Origin: Nemertoderma westbladi
Lineage: Eukaryota > Xenacoelomorpha > Nemertodermatida > Nemertodermatidae
Direction of reading: 5' to 3'
DNA length: 38,850 nucleotides
NCBI GenBank assembly: GCA_032718475.1
Contig: JAUCBJ010001523.1
Span: forward strand, 1 to 38,850
Shown: in pieces, positions 18,617-28,207 of the stretch
How the letters are laid out: each line of letters starts with the position of its first letter
Position numbering within the stretch: position 1 is the first letter of the stretch
Position numbers and translations under genes: made by a program
The notes under the pieces: model-generated
Databases searched by the model: none
What the model was told of the DNA's origin: nothing
Seen by the model: the letters and a program-made list of their open reading frames with translations, nothing else

Positions 18617-19825
18617 CAGTCCATGTGAAAAATGTGTAAATCTGATAGGTGAAAAATATGTAACTCTTGAAATGTTGTGTGAAAAATATGTAAGTGACTG
18701 GATATATTTTGGCAAGGGACATGTCACATTTGCTAGAACATTTTTTAATTGATGCTTCTCCTAATCGACTTTCGTAAACCATTCGACTTTAAACAATGTA
18801 AATTTATTTTCTTTTTTGTAGCTTTACATTTTTTAATCTCTACAATAATACTGTACTACAATATAGCCTACTATACATTACCTGCTGACCATAAGAGGTG
18901 CTTGGGAATACATAGTTCCTTGTTGGATTCTTTGGTAGGATTGACAACTGGCGATGGTCGTTGGCTTTCATAACTTTTAAGATTCAACAAACATTAAATT
19001 CATCTTCGTTAAACACATACTGTAGACTCAAAAAACAGTTCCGACCAACAGCAACAAGAGCGAGTATCTGCGGCTCAAATTGATCCAATAGGCGGATATA
19101 AATATCTTCATCTTTTATTTCATTTACATCACCACAAATTAACAACTTACAAACTTACAACAAACAAACTTACAGGTAAACGGATTGCGTGGAAGTTGAC
19201 ATAGGCCCTACAACATAAATTAATTCGTACCCAACACCACCAAAAATGGTATTACTGTATGGAGAGAGGAAAGATGACCTTGAAAACGTTCCTTTCGAGA
19301 AATAACTGCGGAGAAACTTATATAAACTGATAAATACAATGATAGTAGTGTGGGCGTTTCGAATCTAACAATATTCCCATCAACAGCGAGCTTCTTAGAA
19401 TCAACATGCAAAATTCGGCCTTGTAAGGATATCACACCATCTGCAAAAATATGGAAATTTAAAAATTATTATAGAGTACATGTATCAAGTTAGGTTCCAT
19501 TTCATCAAAGATTGACGGGTGCACTAACTACACATTAAGGCTCAACTGGACTTACATGGCTATCGATCGCCCCACATGTCTAACGTAGCATTCATCATAC
19601 ATATATATAAGCACTAAAGCAAAGTAATACAAACTAGGGTAGAATGTTACTCATTAATAAATTAATGGGCAACAAAATGGCATAAACTATTTTCAAAGAA
19701 AATCAAGAATTACGATTATTGCATCATGTTCTATGTTTACAACACCATCACATACAACACCATGCTTACATATTTTTCACCTCTTACCTATTTTTCACAG
19801 ATTTACGCATTTTGCACATGGACTG
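18617..19825. mobile_element. W12: word-array element, word GTGAAAAATATGTAA
   Basis: The left end CAGTCCATGTGAAAAATG (18617) pairs with the right end finishing CATTTTGCACATGGACTG at 19825. The word GTGAAAAATATGTAA recurs at about 18650 and 18679 and, complemented, at about 19769 and 19785. The tips start CAGT like W2, W3, W5 and W11, but flanks tggta and tacgt do not match, so the duplication has decayed or the ends are slightly different. Interior reading frames show no recognised motif. Confidence 0.65.
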
Positions 19826-20034
19826 TACGTACCTCTGCAGAAACAAGCCTAAAATCAGATAATTATAGAATTAATGGTACTGGCTGACTAGTATAGCAGT
19901 ATTGTGCGCCACCTTGAGGATTGGGCGGGTATTATTTATTAAGTTCTTTGAAGGGAATGTATTATTATTTTAATGTAATCTATATTACAAGCTAATAACG
20001 CTGCTCCTCAGCGTTTAAAAAAACTTACAAATAT

Positions 20035-20275
20035 TTGCTAAGGATTTTGTAGGGATTTAATGGTTTGTTGAAATTCAAAGAGGCATTTTGAGTTTAGAAA
20101 AACATATAAATACTTGCAATAGATTTTGTATAGATTTGATGGTTAGTTTAAATTCAAAACGTCACATTTTGAGTTTAGAAAAACATATAAATACTTGTAA
20201 TGCATTTTGTAAGTATTTAAAAGTTTGTTCATCAGGTTTCTTTGTAGTAAAACATATAAATACTTGCAAAATACT
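20035..20275 (+). repeat. About 80-bp minisatellite, three to four copies
   Basis: The phrase ttttgagtttagaaaaacat followed by ataaatacttg occurs at about 20086 and 20168, with partial copies near 20025 and 20245. The period is about 82 bp. The copies diverge at their edges. Confidence 0.75.
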
Positions 20276-20637
20276 GTAATACCGTATTTTGAAAATGTTA
20301 TGTTGTACAAAGGAATGTACAGTTAGCTGTTTGGTTCAAGCAGTGAAGTGTATATTTCTGCCAGCCTCACCTCTCAGCCTCCAGGTGGGTATTAATTATT
20401 ATTATTTGCTTTATCTGATTTGGATTATTTGCTAATTTATTACATCTAAACAATAATTTTACGTTTTTATATTTAATAAAACATCAATGTTTGCTTGTAT
20501 GCGCTCAATAATTACGATATTTTCCAACTCAAGTATTTCATTACTACAATAAAAATAAAATGTAAACGCGCAGAATCCATTAAATTACGTTATAAAAAAA
20601 AACTATACATATATATACACTATACATACATATATAA

Positions 20638-21498
20638 TAGCATAGGATAGATCTTTTTACAGAACACAAGCGAACACAGTAGAACACACCCGAACACACT
20701 CCAAAAACTGCCGAACACAATCGAACACAGTCGAATATAGAAAGAGCACAAACAAATAACACCGGGTACCACCTTTTAGATAAAATTAGCCACGCATTGC
20801 TTTTCTATAAGAAAATTCCCGAAATTATTGAATAAAATTGTCGCGAAATTAAATATTAATTTATTTTCAGATCAGGCCTAGCCTAAGCCGACAACTAATA
20901 ATTTAACATAGTAGTAGGCCTAAGTTATGTGTGGTTAGCACCGGAACAGAGATCCCTGCCGGTACCTGCCAGGGTAGGTACCTAACCGGAACCCAGTTCT
21001 TTATATTCCAGTGCAGCAGTAGGCAGGTAGGTACCGGTACCGGTGCCTATGTTGTACCGACGTGTTGTACCATACGTCATGTACAGTAAGTACGGTAACG
21101 GGATATCTTCCTAATTCATATCCTCAGCAATCAGTCCCAGACGAAGCTATTCCAGTACACAGGCAAACAGGCCTATTAGCTAACCCAATATTACTATATG
21201 TACCAGTACGGTACCCGATAAGTTGTTATACAGTACAGCAGTACACAACAAATGATAGGCCTACCTTATAAGAAATTAATATATAATTTCGCGACAATTT
21301 TATTCAATAATTTCGAGAATTTTCTTATAGAAAAGCAACGCATGGCTAATTTTATCTAAAAATTTGTACCCGGTGTAATTTTTTGTGCTCTTTCTATTTT
21401 CGACTGTGTTCGATTGTGTTCGGCAGTTTTTGGAGTGTGTTTGTGTGTGTTTAGGTGTGTTCGCTTGTGTTCGGTAAAAATAACTATCCTATAGCATA
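20638..21498. mobile_element. W13: element with about 230-bp inverted repeats, word CGAACACA
   Basis: Arms 20638-20872 and 21272-21498 are reverse complements at roughly 85-90 percent. The outer half repeats the word CGAACACA (on the right arm TGTGTTCG), and the inner half is a shared non-repetitive block including GATAAAATTAGCCA and ATTGTCGCGAAATTA. The 400-bp loop is rich in TAGGCCTA and GGTACC palindromes. I found no certain duplication. Non-coding. Confidence 0.75.
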
Positions 21499-21747
21499 AA
21501 GACAATTAAATTGTTATAGAAAAAAAAATGGTGCATATTTTGAAAAACACATAAATATTAAATTTAGAAATGGTGATCACATCAAGTTGTTCAAGAAAAA
21601 ATCATGGATTTTTCGAAAAAAAAACATAAAAATTCAAATTTAGAAGTGTTGATAAGGAAGGTTAATATTATTTGAAGAATTTCATAAAACTATAGGAGAA
21701 CATTCAAAGGATTTCAAGATTTAAATATATTCATTAAATAAAATATC

Positions 21748-21903
21748 GAGGGGCAATTGTGCAGGGGGGAAATATTTCCGGGGGGCAATAGTCCGGGGGG
21801 CAACTGTCCTCGGGTCGCAATTGTCATCGAGGGGCAATTTTGCGGGAGGCAATTGTCCGTGGGGCAATTGTCTTAGGGGCAATTGTCCGGGGGCAATTGT
21901 CCC
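21748..21903 (+). repeat. Array of the word GGGGCAATTGTCCG
   Basis: About nine copies of GGGGCAATTGTCC with 15-20 bp spacing, varying around the palindrome CAATTG. There is no complementary arm within the window, so it looks like one arm of a word-array element whose other half is deleted, or a plain minisatellite. Confidence 0.8.
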
Positions 21904-21909
21904 AGTTCT

Positions 21910-22850
21910 CCCAAGAAGTTACTTAACTTTATGACTCGTCCCAGTCGTGTTTACTAATTTAATCCAATCAAATCGTTGGCTGTTTGGAACCACAGAAAAA
22001 TATACAAATAGTTTACAAAACATACAAAATTTCCTAAATTACAGTATAATGCTTACACTGACAAAGCACAGATCTCTATTAAACATTTTAGCCAATCAAA
22101 TTAGATGTGTGGCACCACAGTTAAATATAAACTATTTAAGGGTTGCTTGCAAAATCTACTAAGTAAACGTGGAAAATATACAAAATTTTAAAAATAACAC
22201 ATCAGCAACATATATCAAACATACATATAAACGCCAGGCACGTTTTTATGTTTATTTCTAAGCATTTGATAAATGATTGATAAGCATTTGTGTGTTTCTC
22301 CATGTTCTGTGACACGGGCAGCCAGCCAGCTGTCGGACTGACTGACCCTGTCTCGCCTGTGTCTGCCTGTACGATTAACTTTTTGGTGGAAACTTTTGAA
22401 TTTGAATATTGGTACAGACAGACAGATACGCAGGTCAGATCACCGCAATTGGCAGATCAGATTCGTAAAGACCTGACACATACGATTTTCTATACATTTT
22501 GTTTACACAGTACGGTACAGCTGTAACCTGACTGCCTGATAGTATAGTAGCAGGTGAGGTACCATACTGTAGGGCCTAACGCACAAAGGAACTAATGAGG
22601 GACAAAGCTACAGAGAATAGCCATAAGACTATAGAACGAACCTGGGGTGGTAGCCATGAAATAAATTGTAGTTCAGCCAACCACAGAACAGTATGAAGAA
22701 ATATATTGTACAGTATGTCGCCTACCGCAGAAATTACCGGTTATACGACAGCAACTGCAGAACTGCACATTCAGACAATCTGACAGTGCAACAAACAGTG
22801 AGGACAGACAGATCTGGGGTCTGTTTAAAGAGCGGACAGTTTACAGTGGC
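21910..22850. other. Gene-free stretch
   Basis: About 0.9 kb. Short reading frames (for example 21947-22162 and 22290-22526) have no recognisable domain. I see no RNA gene or array. Confidence 0.45.
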
Positions 22851-22982
22851 ACAACCTAAACGGAGCCGCCTCCGCTTTGCAGGACATTGCTTTCGCCGTG
22901 AGGACCAGCCAGTGCATAATCTTGTACTTTGGCAGCCTCATGGAGTGAATAAGCATTATATATACATATATATATCCCAATA
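22840..22982 (+). pseudogene. LINE reverse-transcriptase C-terminal remnant
   Basis: The plus strand reads KRSRLRFAGHCFRREDQP, then VHNLVLWQPHGVNK, then an ATATAT-rich run. The R-x-LRFAGH-x-R-x2-DQPV pattern is characteristic of the end of non-LTR retrotransposon reverse transcriptases. The same DNA occurs at 6042-6123, where it continues for a further 130 bases. Only the last part of the protein is left, so it is a dead 5'-truncated copy. It directly adjoins the left edge of the BEL element. Confidence 0.75.
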
Positions 22983-23019
22983 AGTGCCGTTACGTAACCA
23001 ATTACACTGTGGGTAAATC

Positions 23020-23545
23020 AGTTAGATGTCGCCGAAAGACAGACCTCCCGAACCCCCCCGCCTTCCAGCAGTTCAGGTTCGACTCTCTAGATCCCGTCTC
23101 TTCCTAACTAACTATCCTCTAACCTATCCCCATGCATAGCGCAAAAACTTTGGAGATAAACTGGCCGTGACCAACTCACTTTTTGATGCCCAAACTACTC
23201 CCATTACTCGTACTAAACTACAGTAGTTAGAAAGGACCATAGCCACAATACTCGACTATACCAAACCCACAGGTTTGATAATCGAACATCACACATCCTG
23301 CAAACTACTGAGTGGGGTCCATGTACGCCTCTGGTGCTACTAACCTTTAGCACCTTAGTTGCACTGTTGGCACCAATCTGTGGAAGTTGCTAAACTCAAT
23401 TTACACTCCTACGTAATATAGCCGTCACCATGGTTTCTAAATGCTATTTTCCAGGCTTCACGACTTTTCAAATTACTGTTTATCTATAGACGAATTCTAA
23501 AACGCGTCTATATACAGCGTCTGGAATTGTCTTGGGTTCACTTTT
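23020..23545 (-). other. 3' non-coding region of the BEL element with candidate polypurine tract
   Basis: After the pol stop (23546) there is about half a kilobase with no reading frame. On the minus strand it ends in a G-rich tract at 23045-23073, followed by TGTCTTTCGGCGACATC, a possible LTR start (TG). No env-like ORF is present. Confidence 0.4.
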
Positions 23546-26500
23546 CTAATTTTTAAAGGTGTGTAAACCATTAGTTTTACACTTTTTTGGGTGCGGACAC
23601 TTGCACCTAATTTTCACAGTGACTGTGCGCACTATGTTTTGCACGTCTGGGTGTGTGTGCAAGATCACTCCAGTCTCCCAATACTTTCTCTTGACAATCG
23701 GTTCGGTTATCAATACGTAATCTCCCTTTTGGAGACTCCGAACCGTTTTGTACCACTTTGTTCTGGTGGATATGGTGGGAAGATAATATTCCCGCCAATA
23801 TTCCCAGAATGTGTACGCCACAAATTGAGTCATTTTCCAGCTTTTACGACTATATAGGTCGGCACTAACGGGTTCTGATGCCGGCACAAGAAATGCTGGA
23901 CTCTGCATTAGCAAATGATTCGGCGTTAATGCAACACCGTCTGGCAACATAGCTATCGGCCTCGAGTTTAGGGTATGCTCGATTTCAATGAAAGCTGTAA
24001 CCAGTTCGTCATCGGTAAGTTGTTTGTTCACAGGCAATGTTTTAGCAATGGCCTGCTTCACAGAGCGAACTAAACGCTCCCAACTTCCTCCTCTCCAAGG
24101 ACTTTCTGGAGTATTAAATCTCCACTCTACTCTTTGCGACAAAAGTGCTGCAGAAATTTCTTTATTCTGTGCCGCTTTATGAGCCGCGTTCAACTCGCTA
24201 TTCCCTCCGACAAAGTTTGTACCCTTATCGGAGTAGAACGCCTTTACTAGTCCTCTCCTGGCCATAAATCTCTTTAAGGCCAGGAGCAGAGATTTGGTCG
24301 ACATGTCTGCCACACGCTCAATGTGTATGGCTCTACTAGCCATGCATGTCAGTAGCAGACCCCATCGCTTGTGGGTCAGCCGTCCACTCTTTGCCTCAAT
24401 CGGACCAAAACAGTCCACCCCTGTGTTCGTAAAGGGTGGGTCATATGCCTGCACTCTCGCTTCCGGGAGTTCAGCCATCTCCTGTTCCAATACTCTGGCG
24501 TTCACTCTCTTGCAAACCAGACAGGCGTCATACATAGTGCCGACTGCCCTGCTTGGCTGCAATAGAATGAATCGCTGTCTCGCTGCCGACAGACAGTGTA
24601 ACTTTCCCGCGTGATGTAATCTCTTGTGTATATCCCATAGAATCGCTCTTTGCAATTCTATTGGGTGACTAGGGATTATCACTGGGAACCTAAACTGTGA
24701 GTTTATGTCGACAGTCTGGATTCTCGATCTATGACAAATTAAACCCTTATGGATTAATGGACTCCATTTTCTAAGGGGTTTATAGAGAACTGGTCGTTGA
24801 GCCGATAATAGATGGAATTCTTTTGGGAAGGTACACATTTGATAATGTTTCAAATGCTTTAATTCCGCTTGATCAATCTCATCCTCTGTCAGAGGTTGTT
24901 TCAATTTCCGAATTCGCTCACTATTGGTGCTCAATGGTTCTCTCAAATGTTTCGAATGTTTTAAACAAAGGTACAAAATGTATCGGCTTAACCACGCAGT
25001 TCTTTTACAAATTGTCAGCCAAGAGGCAGACGAATTTAGTAATTTGTCATAAATACTGCATGACTCTATTGCCAACGACGGTTGTCCGCTAACTAATGGA
25101 AGTTTCGAATCCAAACCCGCAGGTTTGGAAACCAAAGACTCCATTGTGTCGGTCATTTTCTGTACGTCACTTACCAACTGTGACTCCGGTTTAGTCTGTA
25201 AGGGTGGTTTTATGTCATAACTTACCCTTCCGGACCTAGTAGTCACGTAAGTCTGTTGGTCTGACAGGTCTCCGGGCCGCTCCAATGACTCTTCAGGCCG
25301 CTCCAATGACTTAAGTTTGGCTTTAGACTTTGACTTAGAGACTTTCTCCACCTTGACTTCTGCATCTTCAGGCATCGGATTGGTCACTATCTTTAGTCGC
25401 TCTGGCCAATGTTCCTGTGTCCTCGTTAGAAAATCAGGTCCATGCAACCAAAACTCCTGCGACTCTTCCTGACAGAATTCCGCCGGCATTGCACCTCTCG
25501 AAGTTATGTCGGCCGGGTTCAACACTCCCGGACAATGTCTCCATTGTTCCTTCGTCGAAAAGTCGACGATCTGAGCGCGTCTATTGGCCACAAATGTCTT
25601 TAGTGCAATATTGTCGGCCGCAATGTATACTAACACCAAGGATGCGTCCATCCAATAGAATAAGGTCAATGTCGTGTCTAACTCCTCAGTTATTTGCTTA
25701 CTTACCTCGACTGAAACTACAGCCGCCTGTAACTCTGCACGAGGGACAGTCATGTATTTGACCGGCATTGTCTTTGATCTAGAAGTTACAAAGGCCGTCT
25801 CAAATTTGTCCTGACTTACCTCTCGGCGAAGGTAGGCTACCATACCAAAGCCGGTGTCACTTGCGTCACTGAACAGATGCAGCTCTAAATCAGCTGGGAA
25901 TACCAGCTGATTCGGAAAGTAGGAACGGGGTACGTCTATATTTTTCAATAGATGTAACTCGGCTTCCCACTCTCTCCACTGCTTTGCATGTATAGGAGAT
26001 ATTGGTTCGTCCCACTCTAGGTCGGACAACCAAATTTTCCTCATGCACGCTCGTGCCTGTAATATAACCGCACTGATAAAGTTCATCGGGTCAAATAGTC
26101 TACTTAAAGTCGATAAGCAAATTCTCTTTGTCAAAACTTTGTCTGGGCTACTGGGTTCAAATCTAACTCTTACCTGGAACTTATCTGAGTTCGGGTTCCA
26201 AGCGAGTCCCAGTACTCGCGCCATGGGAATTGGTTCTACCCCCAATTCTATGTCTCCGCTCCCGCGATCTTTCACCGGGAACGACTCTAATAGGGCCTCC
26301 GAATTAGTAGTGAACTTGGTTAGAGGAAATCCCCCTGTTGCCAAGCACTCCTGCAGGCCGTGAGCCACTTCTATGGCTTGTTCCGCCGTGTCCTTGGACA
26401 CCAATCCGTCGTCCATATAGAAGTTTCTCAAGATGGACTCGATTACTTCTACTGGGTACTTACCAATCTGGGCTGTTGCCGTTTTCTTTAGAACAAACAG

Positions 26501-28204
26501 CGTGCCATTCGGACTATCGCGGGCGCCAAATATCCTAACGTACATTTGGTATGTAACCACTGGGCCGGATAAGTCTTCATTCTCGTACCAGAGAAAGCGA
26601 AGGCTATCCTGGTCTGCCCTACAGGCTCTTACCTGGTGGAACATCGCCTCGATGTCACAAGTAAATGCGAATCGCCGCTGTCTAAAACGCAACAGTATTC
26701 CAATCAAATAGTTATTCAGGTTGGGACCATCCATCAACTCTGAATTCAGGGACATACCTCTATAGACTGCTGCGCAGTCGTTGACTACTCGGACTTTGTC
26801 AGGTTTGTCAGGGTGAGTCACATAGTGGTGTGGAAGGTAATAAGTCTGGTCTGTCACTAAGTCAGGGTCCTCTACCTTCCCAGCAAATCCCTTGGCGAAA
26901 TAGTTGTTGATCTGGGCGCAATACTTCTCCCTAATGTCTGGATTCTTTAACAACCGAGCCCTTACTCCGTTTAATCTTTTCAAGGCTAAGTTGTAGTTGT
27001 TCTCTAACTTAGGTGGTTGTCGACGCCACAACATTCCAACTTCAAAATGTCCAGTCGGTAGTAGACGTATGGTATCTTCCATCATCTCCAGCGACCGTTT
27101 CTCATCAGTAGACATGGCTAGGTCATATCCACCGGGTTCCATTGCGTCCCTATCCAGCCATTTGACGGTTCTGGCTCCTGTCTCGAGGTCCTGGCGTATC
27201 AATTCCTTCCGTAATTCCTCCTCACTGTATTGGAAAATGTCTAGGTCTCGATATTTAGCCACTTGACCCTCCACTATGTCGGTATAAGTCAAAACGTTAG
27301 TCAAATAGGTAGCGTGGGCCGCTGAACCAGACCCACGGGTCTGATAACAGTAGTCCTCGGGTTCACTATCTGTCCGGTTGTTGTGAAGTGGTTCCGACAA
27401 CCTAACATTATCAGGAATCAACTCCTCGTCCGACTCGCTAAAGTCACTATAGTGGTCAATACAGGTTCTCCTAAACTCGTCTATGTCTGGTGGTTCTACT
27501 AACGGTGGTTGAGTTATAGGCTGTAATTCATCGTATCTGTTCATTGGCTTGTCGCCACCTGTAAACTCATAAGACATGGGTACTCGTGTATACCAACCTA
27601 GTATGGTCCTATGGGCATGTGGTCCATTGACATGCGGCTCAGCTGGTCTCGTTTCCCATATTTGGTGTGCGATCAGCAGTTCTGCACCAATCAACATAGA
27701 AACATTCCTATAACCTACCTGGTGTCTGGGTATCCTGAGCTTGTCAAAATACTCCTGTGCTATGGGACTCATCGGCGGCACCTTACCTAACTGCCTGCCG
27801 AATCCCTTCATAGCTAGACACTTAAATCCGTCCAATGGCAAAGCCTTCCGTTCTTGTCGAGTATGTTGGTCTCTCGGAAGTAGGGAATCTAGTTCTACCG
27901 AAATTCTGTGTCCCTTGAGGTCTCCTACCCCATGCATAGACTTCAACTCTATTTGGATCTCCTCGGCGTCCTGGAAGCTAGAAACGGCTCTCGCCACTTC
28001 CTCGTCGATATATGATAATGTGGACGCAGTGTCCAGCATCACATATATTCGCTTCGATCCCTTATCGCCAGTAAGTTTCACCGGAATCACGCTAAATATT
28101 TCCGACGTGGCCGATGATAAATACGTCCGCGCGCTGGTCGATGAACTATCCGCGGTGAAACCTTGGCAGGTCACTTCTCTCGCGCTCGACTCGCCATCCT
28201 CGTC
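23546..28204 (-). CDS. pol: BEL/Pao Pol: protease, RT, RNase H, integrase, DUF5641-like
   Basis: This frame is the direct continuation of gag after one TAG at 28205-28207. It has no in-frame ATG before the protease active site; numbering here is from the GTG at 28174. Seen in order: aspartic protease LDTAS (Asp48) in a DUF1758-like domain; RT with TCDIEAMFHQV (Asp507) and YMDD (586-589); the Pao-type RLFDPMNF linker (about 692-700); RNase H acids Asp770, Glu814, Asp843 and Asp889; integrase HHCC finger (His1183, His1187, Cys1218, Cys1221); catalytic triad Asp1254, Asp1316, Glu1366; and a DUF5641-like C-terminus (about 1440-1523). Every catalytic residue is in place and there is no further stop in over 1,500 codons. 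The product would copy the RNA and integrate the DNA in the host nucleus. YMDD replaces the commoner YVDD. Confidence 0.95.
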   Translation of the reverse strand, partial: DEDGESSAREVTCQGFTADSSSTSARTYLSSATSEIFSVIPVKLTGDKGSKRIYVMLDTASTLSYIDEEVARAVSSFQDAEEIQIELKSMHGVGDLKGHRISVELDSLLPRDQHTRQERKALPLDGFKCLAMKGFGRQLGKVPPMSPIAQEYFDKLRIPRHQVGYRNVSMLIGAELLIAHQIWETRPAEPHVNGPHAHRTILGWYTRVPMSYEFTGGDKPMNRYDELQPITQPPLVEPPDIDEFRRTCIDHYSDFSESDEELIPDNVRLSEPLHNNRTDSEPEDYCYQTRGSGSAAHATYLTNVLTYTDIVEGQVAKYRDLDIFQYSEEELRKELIRQDLETGARTVKWLDRDAMEPGGYDLAMSTDEKRSLEMMEDTIRLLPTGHFEVGMLWRRQPPKLENNYNLALKRLNGVRARLLKNPDIREKYCAQINNYFAKGFAGKVEDPDLVTDQTYYLPHHYVTHPDKPDKVRVVNDCAAVYRGMSLNSELMDGPNLNNYLIGILLRFRQRRFAFTCDIEAMFHQVRACRADQDSLRFLWYENEDLSGPVVTYQMYVRIFGARDSPNGTLFVLKKTATAQIGKYPVEVIESILRNFYMDDGLVSKDTAEQAIEVAHGLQECLATGGFPLTKFTTNSEALLESFPVKDRGSGDIELGVEPIPMARVLGLAWNPNSDKFQVRVRFEPSSPDKVLTKRICLSTLSRLFDPMNFISAVILQARACMRKIWLSDLEWDEPISPIHAKQWREWEAELHLLKNIDVPRSYFPNQLVFPADLELHLFSDASDTGFGMVAYLRREVSQDKFETAFVTSRSKTMPVKYMTVPRAELQAAVVSVEVSKQITEELDTTLTLFYWMDASLVLVYIAADNIALKTFVANRRAQIVDFSTKEQWRHCPGVLNPADITSRGAMPAEFCQEESQEFWLHGPDFLTRTQEHWPERLKIVTNPMPEDAEVKVEKVSKSKSKAKLKSLERPEESLERPGDLSDQQTYVTTRSGRVSYDIKPPLQTKPESQLVSDVQKMTDTMESLVSKPAGLDSKLPLVSGQPSLAIESCSIYDKLLNSSASWLTICKRTAWLSRYILYLCLKHSKHLREPLSTNSERIRKLKQPLTEDEIDQAELKHLKHYQMCTFPKEFHLLSAQRPVLYKPLRKWSPLIHKGLICHRSRIQTVDINSQFRFPVIIPSHPIELQRAILWDIHKRLHHAGKLHCLSAARQRFILLQPSRAVGTMYDACLVCKRVNARVLEQEMAELPEARVQAYDPPFTNTGVDCFGPIEAKSGRLTHKRWGLLLTCMASRAIHIERVADMSTKSLLLALKRFMARRGLVKAFYSDKGTNFVGGNSELNAAHKAAQNKEISAALLSQRVEWRFNTPESPWRGGSWERLVRSVKQAIAKTLPVNKQLTDDELVTAFIEIEHTLNSRPIAMLPDGVALTPNHLLMQSPAFLVPASEPVSADLYSRKSWKMTQFVAYTFWEYWREYYLPTISTRTKWYKTVRSLQKGDYVLITEPIVKRKYWETGVILHTHPDVQNIVRTVTVKIRCKCPHPKKCKTNGLHTFKN

Positions 28205-28207
28205 CTA
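28205..28207 (-). promoter_or_regulatory. In-frame amber codon between gag and pol
   Basis: The gag frame ends PGS then TAG, and the next codons (GAC GAG GAT GGC) continue in the same frame to pol. BEL elements usually have one long gag-pol frame. The stop could be a read-through site, as in gammaretroviruses that also use UAG followed by G, or a single nonsense mutation in this copy. The sequence alone does not decide. Confidence 0.7.

Noticed and set aside
23070-23103. tRNA-like B box (GGTTCGACTCT) suggesting a tRNA gene or SINE
   Set aside because: No matching A box, acceptor stem or cloverleaf can be drawn around it, and it lies in the 3' non-coding part of the BEL element.
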